NCBI RefSeq assembly: GCF_002939385.1
Contig: NZ_MULI01000018.1
Location: 50,285-114,284 of the forward strand
Length of the DNA stretch: 64,000 bases
Source of the DNA: Streptomyces sp. MH60
Lineage (GTDB): Bacteria; Actinomycetota; Actinomycetes; Streptomycetales; Streptomycetaceae
Direction of reading: 5' to 3'
The position numbers and the translations under genes were made by a program. Below the pieces are notes generated by a model. That model was not told the DNA's origin. It did no database searches and saw only the letters and a program-made list of their open reading frames with translations. Shown piece after piece: positions 7,518 through 18,013 of this stretch; position 1 is the stretch's first letter, and each line of letters opens with the position of its first letter.

Positions 7518-8726
7518 TCAGGCCCGCTCCGCCAGGGCGCCCGGGTCGTCCAGGACGGCCCGCACCACGGAGTGCGCGGCGCCGAGCAGCGGTCCCTGCG
7601 GACCCAGCTCCGAGACCGCGACCGGGCAGGCGGGGCCGGCCGTGCGCCGGGCCAGTTCGTCACGCAGCGACGGCAGCAGCCAGGGCGCGAGACCGGCCAG
7701 GGCGCCGCCCAGCACCACGCCCTCGGGATCCAGCAGGTTCACCGCCCCGGTCAGGGCGATGCCGAGTGCCGTGCCCGCCTCGCGCAGAGCACGCCGTACG
7801 TCCTCGTCGCCCTGTGCGGCACGTCCGGCGAGCAGCCCGACGCGGTCTTCTCCGGGCTCCACACCCGCCGCCCGCAGTACCGCCTTCTCGCCGGCGTACT
7901 GCTCCAGGCACCCGCGCCCGCCACAGGCACACGCGGGCCCGTCGGGATGGACCGGCACATGCCCCAGCTCACCGGCGAACCCGCGGGTACCGCGCAGCAG
8001 CCGGCCGTCGAACACCACGGCCGCACCGATGCCGATCTCGGCCGAGACGTGCAGGAAGTCCCGGGGCGTGCCGTCACCGAGCCAGAGTTCGGCGAGCGCG
8101 CCGAAGTTGGCCTCGTTGTCCACCGTCGGCGGCAGGTCCGCGGGCAGCAGCGCGCCGAGGTCGGCGTCGTGCCAGTCAAGGTTCGGGGCGCGTACGACGG
8201 TCCGGCCGTCCCGGGCCACGAGACCCGGCACGGCCACCGCGAGCCCCGCCGGCCACAGTCCCTCGGCCTCCGCCTCCGACACGACCTGACGCACCAGCGC
8301 GGTGAGCTGCGCGAGGACCGGCTCCGGCGAACGGCCTCGATTGCTGCCGTACCGCACGGCACGCGCGCGTACCCGGCCGCGCAGGTCGACCGCGCAGACC
8401 GCGAGATGGTCGACGCCGACCTCCGCCCCGACGCCGGCCGGGCCCTGCGCGCTGACGGCGAGCGCGGACCCGGGCCGGCCCACACGGCCGGGGCGCTCGG
8501 GACCCAGCTCCTCCAGCAGGCCCGAGCGGACGAGTTCGTCCACGAGGGTCGACACCGCCGCTCGCGTCAGCCCGATCCGTGAGGCGACCGCGGCCCGGGA
8601 CAGCGGGCCCTCGGCGCTGACGGTGTGCATCACCCGCGCGAGATTGCGGCGGCGCATTCCCTGCTGGGTGTCCGGCAGCGCGCGCCCGGGACGGGCCGGG
8701 TGGGCTTCGTGCGGCGGTGCGGTCAT
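7518..8726 (-). CDS. ROK family transcriptional regulator, probable xylose repressor
   Basis: The 402-residue protein has an N-terminal winged helix (MRRRNLARVMHTVSAEGPLSRAAVASRIGLTRAAVSTLV; residues about 24-75) followed by a ROK sugar-kinase-like domain. The ROK zinc motif is CACGGRGCLEQY, and the phosphate loops are visible in GAEVGVDHLAVCAVDLRG and GIGAAVVFDG. This is the NagC/XylR architecture. It lies downstream of xylB on the same strand and opposite to xylA, so it most likely represses the xylose genes and is released by a xylose-related sugar. The start at 8726 gives a short charged leader; homologues often begin near MRRRNLA, so the true start could be about 23 codons later. Confidence 0.87.
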   Translation of the reverse strand: MTAPPHEAHPARPGRALPDTQQGMRRRNLARVMHTVSAEGPLSRAAVASRIGLTRAAVSTLVDELVRSGLLEELGPERPGRVGRPGSALAVSAQGPAGVGAEVGVDHLAVCAVDLRGRVRARAVRYGSNRGRSPEPVLAQLTALVRQVVSEAEAEGLWPAGLAVAVPGLVARDGRTVVRAPNLDWHDADLGALLPADLPPTVDNEANFGALAELWLGDGTPRDFLHVSAEIGIGAAVVFDGRLLRGTRGFAGELGHVPVHPDGPACACGGRGCLEQYAGEKAVLRAAGVEPGEDRVGLLAGRAAQGDEDVRRALREAGTALGIALTGAVNLLDPEGVVLGGALAGLAPWLLPSLRDELARRTAGPACPVAVSELGPQGPLLGAAHSVVRAVLDDPGALAERA

Positions 8727-8930
8727 GCCTCCGTCAGTCCTCGTTCCGTCGTCGCTCGATCCGGCCTCGGGCCGGTGACCGCTGGTCGCGGTGCACGGTG
8801 TGCCGTCCGATGCCGGACCCGCCGGCCGGGGTGCCTACGACACGTCAGGTCCGGCCGCGACCCCCGCTGCGGCGCCCCCGCGACCGTTCGCGTACCGTCC
8901 GCCGGTGGCCGGGCCCGCGCGGGCACGTCC

Positions 8931-10376
8931 TCAGCGGGAGGCCGCGTCCCGTTCCAGCAGCGGTGCCGCGTCGGAGAGTACCCCGGTGATCCTGTTCAGC
9001 GTCGCCTGGTCCCGTTCCACGGCGTCGAGCACCGGTCCGGCGGCCGTGTTCCAGCGCCGGGCGACGGCGGCCGCGTCCTCGCCGGTCAGCAGGCCGGCCG
9101 CCTGTGCCGCGGCGCCGAGCGCGACCAGCTCCCTGGCCTCCGGGATCTGGACCGGGCGTCCCGACAGCCGCCGTACCGTCTGCTGCCAGGCCGTGCCCCG
9201 GGCGCCGCCGCCGATCAGCAGCAGTGGCGCGGACGGGTCCGCGTCGGCGTCCAGGACGAGGTCGAGCGCGCCGAGCAGCGAGTGGACGGCGCCGTCGTAC
9301 GCGGCCTGGAGCAGCTGGCCGGCGGTCGTGTCGTGCCGCAACCCGTACAGGAGACCGGAGGAGTGCGGGAGGTTCGGTGTGCGCTCGCCGTCCAGGAAGG
9401 GCAGGAACGTGGCGTCGGCGCCCGGCTCGACGGCTTCCCGGTCCAGGCCCAGCAGGGACGCGACGCGGTCGACGGCGAGCGTGCAGTTGAGGGTGCAGGC
9501 CAGCGGAAGCCAGTCGCCGCGCGCGTCGGCGAAGCCCGCCACCGTGCCGGTCGGGTCGGCGGGCCGGCGCTGCGACACGGCGTACACCGTGCCCGACGTG
9601 CCGAGGCTCATCACCGGGACGCCGGGGCGCAGGCCGAGGCCCAGCGCGGCCGCCGCGTTGTCGCCGGTGCCGGCGGCGACCAGGGTGCCCTTGGAGAACG
9701 GCAGGCCGTGGCCGTCGCGTACCGTGCCGGCCACCTCGCCGGGCCGGACGACCCGGGGCAGCAACGCCGGATCGAGTCCCACGCGCGCGAGGATGCCCTC
9801 GTCGTACGCCTCCGTGCCCGACGCCCACCAGCCGGTGCCGGACGCGTCGCCGCGGTCGGTGGTCCCTTCGCCGGTGAGGCGCTCGGTGAGGTAGTCGTGG
9901 GGAAGCCGTACGGCCTTCACCGCGCGGACCGCGTCCGGCTCCTGCTCGGCCAGCCACGCCCACTTGGTGACCGTGAAGGAGGCGCTGGGGACGCTCCCCG
10001 TGCGCTCCGCCCAGGCCTTGGCCCCGCCCAGCTCGTCGATCAGCCGGCGGGCCTGCGGGGCCGAGCGCACGTCGTTCCACAGCAGGGCGGGGCGCACCGG
10101 CTCGCCCCGCGCGTCCAGCGTGACCAGGCCGTGCTGCTGCCCGCCGATGGAGACCGCGGCGGCCTCGCGGGCGGCGTCGCCGCACTGGGCCAGGGCCTCG
10201 CCCAGCGCTTCCCACCACTGGCGGGGATCGCTCTCGCGGCCGGCCCCGGACGACACGGTGTGGGGCGCCTGGCCGCTCGCGACGACCCGGCCGGTGGCCG
10301 CGTCGACGACCAGTGCCTTGGTGGACTGGGTGGACGTGTCCACGCCGACGACGAGCGGACCCTCGGCTGCTGACAT
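8931..10376 (-). CDS. xylB: Xylulokinase
   Basis: This is a 481-residue FGGY-family carbohydrate kinase. The N-terminal phosphate motif is VVGVDTSTQSTKALVVD, the substrate loop is PALLWNDVRSAPQAR, and the C-terminal nucleotide-binding stretch is LLIGGGARGTAWQQTVRRLSG. The protein is full length for XylB, which phosphorylates D-xylulose to D-xylulose 5-phosphate for the pentose phosphate pathway. ATG 10376 begins the conserved region. The gene is divergent from xylA across a 155-bp intergenic region and is followed on its own strand by the ROK regulator, the normal streptomycete xylose arrangement. No xylose transporter is visible in the window. Confidence 0.95.
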   Translation of the reverse strand: MSAAEGPLVVGVDTSTQSTKALVVDAATGRVVASGQAPHTVSSGAGRESDPRQWWEALGEALAQCGDAAREAAAVSIGGQQHGLVTLDARGEPVRPALLWNDVRSAPQARRLIDELGGAKAWAERTGSVPSASFTVTKWAWLAEQEPDAVRAVKAVRLPHDYLTERLTGEGTTDRGDASGTGWWASGTEAYDEGILARVGLDPALLPRVVRPGEVAGTVRDGHGLPFSKGTLVAAGTGDNAAAALGLGLRPGVPVMSLGTSGTVYAVSQRRPADPTGTVAGFADARGDWLPLACTLNCTLAVDRVASLLGLDREAVEPGADATFLPFLDGERTPNLPHSSGLLYGLRHDTTAGQLLQAAYDGAVHSLLGALDLVLDADADPSAPLLLIGGGARGTAWQQTVRRLSGRPVQIPEARELVALGAAAQAAGLLTGEDAAAVARRWNTAAGPVLDAVERDQATLNRITGVLSDAAPLLERDAASR

Positions 10377-10454
10377 CGGGCTTCTCCCTCTTCCGCGGGT
10401 GCTGGGACCCGGCCTTCACTCCTTCGGGGACACCTTGTCCCTTCCCAGGACCGT

Positions 10455-11695
<1,241 letters not shown>

Positions 11696-11717
11696 CCGCT
11701 CCGGCCCCCGTGTGCGC

Positions 11718-11752
11718 GCTCCGGCCCCCTCCCTCGCGGACGGGGCCGGAGC
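11718..11752. terminator. Terminator after xylA
   Basis: GCTCCGGCCCC (11718-11728) pairs perfectly with GGGGCCGGAGC (11742-11752) in an 11-bp stem with a 13-base loop. It lies 22 bases after the xylA stop codon and before the convergent SWIM protein gene. Confidence 0.75.
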
Positions 11753-11855
11753 CCGTCCGGATCGCCGACAGCCCGGATCCCCGGGCCCCGGACGGGACGG
11801 CGAAGAGACAGCACGGGGCCGGGCCAGGCAGCGCTGAACCGGGCCGGGCCCGGTG

Positions 11856-13124
11856 TTACGGCTCGTCCCCCGTCGCGAGGGCCGCCGCGGACAGGGCCGT
11901 CGCCGGGTCCTGGCCGGCACCGCCCACGGGGACCCATCGGCCGTGCTCTCTGCGGTACGGCCACCAACGCCCCTCGCGGTCCAGTCGGAGCTGGTGCGGT
12001 GCGCCGACGACGGTCCACCGGTTGGCCCGCGCCCGCAACGACGGCCGCTCGTCCTCCTCCCATGCCGACTCCAGTGCCGCACGCGCGCGTGCGAGCGTGT
12101 CGCCCTCCACCGCCCACTCCTCCTCGAGCACGGACAGGGCGGCCTCACCGCCGAGCCGCCAGGCGTGTACGGCCACGGCCAGTGCCTCTCGTGTGCGCCC
12201 CGAACCCGCACCGAGGCGGTCCAGCACATCCGGTCCAGGATCCCCCGCGGCCAGGCGCACCGCATCCTGCGCCACGGTCGGCTCCGCGGCCACGGCCCGT
12301 CGGTCGTGCCCGCCGCGCAGGGCCTCGGCGAGCAGGCGGTGGGCCTCCGCCGCCGTCCGGGAGGCCAGGAAGAACAGGCCGGACGGGTCGACGCCCGGCG
12401 GGGAGGCCGCCTCCGTGTCCAGGGACGGCGGCAGCCCCGGGCCGTCCCCGAGGCCGGGCGGCGCGGGCAGGGGAGGCAGCACATGCCCCGCCGCGTACGC
12501 CTCGGCGGCGTCCACACCCTCCGGTCCGGAAGCGACCTCCTGAGCGGGTGCCGAGCCGTGGCTCTGAAGGGCTTCCAGCACGGCGCCCTCCGCACGGCCC
12601 CGCATCAGCAACAGGACGAAGGGATCCTGGTCCAGCAGCCTGGCCACCTGGTAGCAGAGCGCCGCGGTGTGCCCGCAGTGGTCCCAGGCATCGCAGTCGC
12701 ACTCCGGTTCCAGGTCGCCCATGCCCGGCAGCAGGTCGATGCCGGCGGCCGCGGCGTCCTCCACGAGGTGCGGCGGCATGTCGCGGTCCAGCAGCGCCGC
12801 GACATGCCCGGAACGCTCGATCGCCATGTCGACGAAGCGGTCCCACTGCGCGTCGGAGAGCTGCTCCAGAAGAACGTCGGCCCGATGCGCCGTGCGGTCC
12901 CGGTCCTGGACGACCGCGGTGATGCGTCCCGGCCGCACCGAGACCGCGCCGACCGCTCCCGCGCGCGCGAGCCTGCGCCCCGTCTTCACCTGCGCCGCGT
13001 CCATCGCCGCGTCCTCCAGCGACTTCAGCCAGGCGCGACCCCACCAGGTCTGCGCGAAGCCCTGCCCCTGTGCGGGCGGCAGCGCGACGAACGTCCGTTC
13101 CGCCTCGTCGTCGTACCGAGTCAT
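11856..13124 (-). CDS. SWIM zinc finger domain-containing protein
   Basis: The 422-residue protein begins MTRYDDEAERTFVALPPAQGQGF and carries a SWIM motif ECDCDAWDHCGHTAALCY (CxC...CxH) near residue 155. N-terminal TWWGRAWLKSLEDAAMD and VSVRPGRITAVVQ are conserved in actinobacterial members. The C-terminal half is Ala/Pro-rich and ends with a basic WWPYRREHGRWVPVGG segment. Its ATG overlaps the stop of the SNF2 helicase gene (ATGA, 13121-13124), so the two are translationally coupled. SWIM proteins often partner with SNF2 ATPases or recombination factors; here the DNA-related role is inferred only from that coupling. Confidence 0.88.
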   Translation of the reverse strand: MTRYDDEAERTFVALPPAQGQGFAQTWWGRAWLKSLEDAAMDAAQVKTGRRLARAGAVGAVSVRPGRITAVVQDRDRTAHRADVLLEQLSDAQWDRFVDMAIERSGHVAALLDRDMPPHLVEDAAAAGIDLLPGMGDLEPECDCDAWDHCGHTAALCYQVARLLDQDPFVLLLMRGRAEGAVLEALQSHGSAPAQEVASGPEGVDAAEAYAAGHVLPPLPAPPGLGDGPGLPPSLDTEAASPPGVDPSGLFFLASRTAAEAHRLLAEALRGGHDRRAVAAEPTVAQDAVRLAAGDPGPDVLDRLGAGSGRTREALAVAVHAWRLGGEAALSVLEEEWAVEGDTLARARAALESAWEEDERPSLRARANRWTVVGAPHQLRLDREGRWWPYRREHGRWVPVGGAGQDPATALSAAALATGDEP

Positions 13125-15985
13125 CGCGTACCCCCTCGCAGTTCGACCAGGTCGGCCAGTTGCGCGTCCGTCAGTTCCGTGAGCGCCGCGTCGCCCGAGC
13201 CCAGAACGGCGTCGGCGAGTTCCCTCTTGCGGTTCAGCAGGGCGGCGATGCGGTCCTCGATGGTCCCCTCCGTGATCAGCCGGTGCACCTGCACGGGGCG
13301 GGTCTGACCGATGCGGTGGGCGCGGTCGGTGGCCTGCGCCTCGACGGCCGGGTTCCACCAGCGGTCGTAGTGCACGACGTGCTCCGCGCGCGTGAGGTTC
13401 AGTCCGGTGCCCGCTGCCTTCAGCGACAGCAGGAAGACCGGGACCTCGCCGTCCTGGAACCGCCGCACCAGCGACTCCCGAGCGGTGACGGACGTGCCGC
13501 CGTGCAGGAACATCGACGACACGCCGCGCGCGGCCAGGTGCTGTTCCAGGAGTCGTGCCATCTGCACGTACTGCGTGAAGACCAGCACGCTCGCCTCCTC
13601 GGCGAGGATCGTGTCGAGCAGCTCGTCCAGCAGCTCCAGCTTCCCGGAGCGACCGGTGATCTTCGGCCGGTCCTCCTTGAGGAACTGTGCCGGGTGGTTG
13701 CAGATCTGCTTGAGGCTCGTCAGCAGCTTCACGATCAGGCCGCGCCGTGCCATGTGGTCCGCCCCGGCGATCTCCGCGAGCGCCTCGCGCACCACCGCCT
13801 CGTACAGGCCCGTCTGTTCCGCCGTCAGCGACACGGGATGGTCCGTCTCGGTCTTCGGCGGCAGCTCCGGTGCGATCCCGGGGTCCGACTTGCGGCGCCG
13901 CAGCAGGAAGGGCCTGACGAGCCGGGCCAGTCGCTCCGCCGCCGCCGGGTCGTGTCCGCCCTCGACGGCCTGGGCGTAGTGCCGGCGGAAGCCGCCGAGC
14001 CGGCCCAGCAGCCCGGGTGTGGCCCAGTCGAGGACGGCCCACAGTTCCGAGAGGTTGTTCTCCACCGGGGTGCCGGTGAGCGCCACGCGCGCGCGGGCGC
14101 CGATGGAGCGCAGTTGCCGCGCGGTCTCGGAGTACGGGTTCTTCACGTGCTGCGCCTCGTCCGCCACGACCATGCCCCACGGCACGGCGGAGAGCCGGTC
14201 GGTGTCCAGGCGCATGGTGCCGTAGGTCGTCAGCACGAACTCGCCGTCCGCCAGGTCGTCGAGGTCGCGGCGGGTGCCGTGGAAGCGGCGTACGGGCGTG
14301 CCGGGCGCGAACCGCTCGATCTCCCGCTGCCAGTTGCCCATCAGGGAGGTCGGGCAGACCACCAGGGTGGGACCGGCGGCGTCCGCGTCCGTCTGCCGGT
14401 GCAGATGCAGGGCGATCAGTGTGATGGTCTTCCCGAGCCCCATGTCGTCGGCGAGACAGCAGCCGAGGCCCAACGACGTCATGCGGACCAGCCAGTTGAG
14501 GCCTCGTCGCTGGTAGTCGCGCAGCGTGGCCTCCAGGGCGGCCGGCTGGGCCACGGCCTCCTGGGCCTCGGGGTCGGCGAGGCGCTCCCGCAGGGTCGCC
14601 AGCCACCCCGTGGGACGCACCTCCACACGGCGCCCGTCGACCTCCGTCGAACCCGTCAGGGCGGCGGCGAGCGCGTCGACCGGCGTGACCTTGCGGTCCT
14701 GCCGGGCACGGGCCCGGCGGGCCTCCTCGGGGGCGACGAGCACCCACTGGTCGCGCAGGCGCACGACCGGGCGGTTGGCCTCGGCGAGCAGGTCAAGCTC
14801 CTCGCGCGTGAGGCCCTCGCCGCCCAGGGCGAACGTCCAGTTGAAGGCGAGCAGTGCGTCGGCGGACAGGAAGGACCCGCCGGCCTCGGACGCAGCGGTA
14901 CGCGGCTCCCGATCGCCGTCGGGTGGTCCCACCTCGGCGCGCTCGGTCAGGTCGCGGACCAGCTCCCTGGGCCAGTGCACGTCCACTCCGGCGCCGGCGA
15001 GCGCCCGGGAGCCGGGCCCGAGCAGCTCGGCGACCTCTTCGTCGGTGAGGTCGACCGCGTCCGGTACGGCCGCCGACAGCAGGGGCGTGAGCGAGGGCCA
15101 GGCCCGTGCCGCCCGGCGCAGGGCGAGCAGGGCGTCCATCCGCGCGCGCGTGCCGAACGCGGCGCCCACGGTGCCGGCCCACACCTGAGCGGTGTCCGCG
15201 ACGAGCGCGGGATCACTGACGCTGTGTACCTGGGGCACCGCCCGGAACGTCGGCCGGGCGTCCCGGGGAGCCGCGGCCGACAGCCCCCGCACCTCGATAC
15301 GCAGTGACAGCCTTACGCCCGTGTCCTGCCCCGCGGCGACGTCCAGGGCCCATTCGCGCAGCTCGGGCGAGAGCCGGGGCTCCCTCGAGGCGTAGGCGGG
15401 TCCGGCCGTCAGGAGTTCGGCGGCGGGGGAGCGGGGCAGCGTGTCCGCGACGGCGTCCAGGAAGGAGCGCACCAGGTGTTCCGGATCGGGCAGGCGCGGG
15501 GGAACCGTGTCGTCGACCGGGACCGCGTGCGCCTCGGGCGGCATGGCGGCGGCGAGATGGCGGACGCGCTCGGTCTCCTCCGCGCCCAGCGGGCCCGCGC
15601 GCCAGGCGTCGTACCCGGCCGCGGACAGGCCGGGCAGTAGCAGCCCCCGCGCCACGAGATGCAGGGCCTCGACCGCGACCGCTCCCCAGAACACCGACGC
15701 CGGATGTCCGTCTGCACGGGCACGCGCGCGTGTGAGCACCGGCAGGGCGGCCCGTACCGGGAGCAGCACCGCCGGCACACTCACCGCCTCCACGCCCTCG
15801 TCGTCGGGCACTACGACCGTCAGGCTTCCCGCGGTCCCCGAGGGGACGGTGCCGGGCGCTTCGCCGTCGGGCCGCCAGAAGGCGACCGCGCCGGTGCGGG
15901 CTGGATCGCCGGGCAGGAAGACGGCGCAGCAGTCGACGAGTGCGGTGATCTCGGAGGGGGTCGGAAGAGCGTTCTGCGCAGCGAT
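13121..15985 (-). CDS. SNF2-family DEAD/DEAH helicase (non-canonical start proposed)
   Basis: The conserved C-terminal ATPase is complete: CCLADDMGLGKT (Walker A), VVADEAQHVKNP (motif II), LTGTPVENNLSELW (III), VFTQYVQMARLLEQ and the motif VI block RAHRIGQTRPV. N-terminal 400 residues are the SNF2-associated region. The first ordinary start is GTG 15811, but coding similarity continues upstream without a stop: the frame reads CCAVFLPGDPARTGAVAFW, a sequence typical of the N-terminus in homologues. No ATG, GTG or TTG occurs there. Codon ATC at 15985-15983 has GAGGA seven bases ahead, so I extend to it, giving about 954 residues. The alternative is 15811. The protein likely remodels or translocates on DNA. 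Confidence 0.85.
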   Translation of the reverse strand: MAAQNALPTPSEITALVDCCAVFLPGDPARTGAVAFWRPDGEAPGTVPSGTAGSLTVVVPDDEGVEAVSVPAVLLPVRAALPVLTRARARADGHPASVFWGAVAVEALHLVARGLLLPGLSAAGYDAWRAGPLGAEETERVRHLAAAMPPEAHAVPVDDTVPPRLPDPEHLVRSFLDAVADTLPRSPAAELLTAGPAYASREPRLSPELREWALDVAAGQDTGVRLSLRIEVRGLSAAAPRDARPTFRAVPQVHSVSDPALVADTAQVWAGTVGAAFGTRARMDALLALRRAARAWPSLTPLLSAAVPDAVDLTDEEVAELLGPGSRALAGAGVDVHWPRELVRDLTERAEVGPPDGDREPRTAASEAGGSFLSADALLAFNWTFALGGEGLTREELDLLAEANRPVVRLRDQWVLVAPEEARRARARQDRKVTPVDALAAALTGSTEVDGRRVEVRPTGWLATLRERLADPEAQEAVAQPAALEATLRDYQRRGLNWLVRMTSLGLGCCLADDMGLGKTITLIALHLHRQTDADAAGPTLVVCPTSLMGNWQREIERFAPGTPVRRFHGTRRDLDDLADGEFVLTTYGTMRLDTDRLSAVPWGMVVADEAQHVKNPYSETARQLRSIGARARVALTGTPVENNLSELWAVLDWATPGLLGRLGGFRRHYAQAVEGGHDPAAAERLARLVRPFLLRRRKSDPGIAPELPPKTETDHPVSLTAEQTGLYEAVVREALAEIAGADHMARRGLIVKLLTSLKQICNHPAQFLKEDRPKITGRSGKLELLDELLDTILAEEASVLVFTQYVQMARLLEQHLAARGVSSMFLHGGTSVTARESLVRRFQDGEVPVFLLSLKAAGTGLNLTRAEHVVHYDRWWNPAVEAQATDRAHRIGQTRPVQVHRLITEGTIEDRIAALLNRKRELADAVLGSGDAALTELTDAQLADLVELRGGTR

Positions 15986-16255
15986 GACGTATTCCTCAAA
16001 TTTGACTAGCCGGGGCGCGGCGGCCGAGTATATGCGATCGCGGAACCCTTGGGTTGCGATTGGTTTGTGGCATGGCTCACTCTTCGGATGGGGAGGTGTC
16101 TCCCGGAGCCTCCGGACTCAGTCGGGACGACGAGCTCTCAGGGGCGCCTAAGGGTCGGTCCTCAGGGAGTTCTCAGGGTCGCGTCGCGGAACCGGCGGGA
16201 GCGCGGGTCCGTTTTCAGGACAGAGAGCGGCAGTGGCCGCGAAGGAGGCGACATC

Positions 16256-16438
16256 ATGTCGAAGAACGCCAAGGTCGCAGCGGGGGGTGTGGCGGTCGGA
16301 CTCATCCTGCTGATCTGGCTGCCCTGGTGGGCCGCCCTGCTGATAGTTCTGGGAGTCCCGGCCGCCGCATACCTCACCCTCGACCCGTCACAGCGGCGCA
16401 GGCTGCGCCGCGTCACGCGCAAGGAGATAGGCCGTTGA
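16256..16438 (+). CDS. Small membrane protein, function unknown
   Basis: The 60-residue protein has an AAGGAGG ribosome binding site at 16242-16248 ahead of ATG 16256. After a short basic leader (MSKNAKVAAGG) it has two hydrophobic stretches, VAVGLILLIWLPWW and AALLIVLGVPAAAYLTL, then a strongly basic cytoplasmic tail QRRRLRRVTRKEIGR. It converges with the tannase-like gene, whose stop lies four bases away. Length and composition fit a common streptomycete small integral membrane protein family; no specific function is claimed. Confidence 0.75.
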   Translation: MSKNAKVAAGGVAVGLILLIWLPWWAALLIVLGVPAAAYLTLDPSQRRRLRRVTRKEIGR

Positions 16439-16442
16439 CGCG

Positions 16443-17837
16443 CTAACGCCGCGTCGTGGCCGGTCCGGTCAGGGCGCAGGAGTTCAGCACATCGCCGTCC
16501 GAGGGTTCACCGACCGTGTGGTCCGCCGGTGGCCGGGTGCCCCGCTCCACCCACCCGGTCAGCACGTCGAACGCGGAACGGAAACAGGGGAGGATCGGCC
16601 GCAGCCTGTCGGGATACGTGTCGTACAGCCCGTCGACGTGGGTTCCGCCCCGGACCGTGTAGTAGCGGTGCAGTCGGCCGCGCCCGCTCACGTCGACCAT
16701 CCGTGCGTACACGTCGGAGTCGGCGGCCTGGGGAAGCAGCGCGTCCAGATCGCCGTGCAGTGTGATCAGCGGCTTCCCGATGCGTCCGGTCAACGCCACC
16801 CGTGCGACCGCGCGGTGGACGGAGGCAGGACGTGTCGCGTAGTCGTACGTCGCGTCGGACGGGCAAGGCGCCAGTATCTCCTCGGCGGAGGACCCGGCGG
16901 TGGGCCCGGGACAGTGGGGGTCGTAGGCCGGGTCGAACTCGGCTCGGTAGATCTTCTGCGTCACGCCCCAGTAGGCCTTCTCGTGGTACGGCCACAGAAA
17001 CTCCGAACCGCGCGCGAATCCCACCGCGTACAGGTCCTCGTCCCGGGCCGTGCCCAGCGTCCGGGCCACCGTCGCCGGAAGCGAGGTGAGCAGTCCGGGG
17101 CCGTCCTCGGCCCACAGTGCCCCCTCCCAGTCCACGCCGCCGTCGTAGAGCTCGGGGTGGTTCTCCAACTGCCAGCGGGTGAGGTAGCCGCCGTTGGAGA
17201 TGCCGGCGATGTACGTGCGCAGCGGGGCGTGTCCGTAGCGCCGGGCGGCGGTCTGCCGGGCGGCCCGGGTGAGCTGGGTGGTCCGTGCGTTCCACTCCGC
17301 GACCGCGTCTCCGGGCCGCTTGCCGTCCCGGTAGAAGTCCGTTCCGCTGTTGCCCTTGTCGGTCGCGGCGTACGCGTACCCCTGCGCCAGTACGCGGTCG
17401 GAGATCGCCTTGTCCGTGGCGTACTGCTTGCGGGTGCCCGGTGCTCCCGTCACGACGAGGCCGCCGTTCCAGTGGTCCGGCAGCCGGAGCACGAACTGGG
17501 CGTCGTGCCGCCAGCCGTGGGTGGCGTTGAAACGCGAGGAGTCCGGGAAATACCCGTCGACCTGGATGCCGGGAACCCCGGACGGTGTCCGTGTCCCACT
17601 CGCCGTCAGCCCGGCCTGGTCCGCGAGGTCGGTGTACGGGGTGCCCGCCAGTCCCGTGGTCGTCAGGTCGGCCAGGCAGGCGCTGCGCTGCACAGCCGCG
17701 CCCGGCACCCGCACGCGCTCCTTCCGGGCGCAGTGTGCGCCGGTGTCGGCGGCGGCCGCGGCGGTGGGCGACGGCCCGGTGAGCGAGACGGCGGTCAGGA
17801 CGGCGGCGAGGAACGGGACACCACGGGGCAGACGCAT
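16443..17837 (-). CDS. Secreted tannase/feruloyl esterase-like alpha/beta hydrolase
   Basis: The 464-residue protein starts with a Sec signal (LPRGVPFLAAVLTAVSLTG followed by an Ala-rich cleavage region). The nucleophile elbow is YIAGISNGGYLTR (Ser about 214), the acid is probably Asp in LHGDLDALLPQ and the base His in VRGGTHVDGLYD, so the triad is complete. NWEG-like WEGALWAEDGPG and paired cysteines fit extracellular tannase/feruloyl esterase or hydroxybutyrate-oligomer hydrolase families. Start ATG 17837 has GGAGG six bases ahead. It is a monocistronic gene with no neighbours suggesting a substrate, so the exact ester cleaved is unknown. Confidence 0.8.
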   Translation of the reverse strand: MRLPRGVPFLAAVLTAVSLTGPSPTAAAAADTGAHCARKERVRVPGAAVQRSACLADLTTTGLAGTPYTDLADQAGLTASGTRTPSGVPGIQVDGYFPDSSRFNATHGWRHDAQFVLRLPDHWNGGLVVTGAPGTRKQYATDKAISDRVLAQGYAYAATDKGNSGTDFYRDGKRPGDAVAEWNARTTQLTRAARQTAARRYGHAPLRTYIAGISNGGYLTRWQLENHPELYDGGVDWEGALWAEDGPGLLTSLPATVARTLGTARDEDLYAVGFARGSEFLWPYHEKAYWGVTQKIYRAEFDPAYDPHCPGPTAGSSAEEILAPCPSDATYDYATRPASVHRAVARVALTGRIGKPLITLHGDLDALLPQAADSDVYARMVDVSGRGRLHRYYTVRGGTHVDGLYDTYPDRLRPILPCFRSAFDVLTGWVERGTRPPADHTVGEPSDGDVLNSCALTGPATTRR

Positions 17838-18013
17838 CAGGTCCTCCGAGCGATGGGGGAGTGGAGCCGAGGGCTGCCCCATCGTGCGGGTCCGCCACGA
17901 CCTGCTCCATGGGCTGGAGCCACATGTGTGGAGCGTGGGTCATGGCGGTTGAAGACAGTCGAGGACGCCTGCTTCCCCTCGGCCGAGGGGTGGGGCGCCT
18001 TCCGTGTCCCGGG

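Noticed and set aside
13070..15307. 745-codon plus-strand frame
   Set aside because: Antisense to the SNF2 helicase, which has complete helicase motifs.
16049..16255. Longer reading frame of the small membrane protein upstream to 16049
   Set aside because: The AAGGAGG ribosome binding site and the hydrophobic start point to ATG 16256; the upstream extension has no conserved features.
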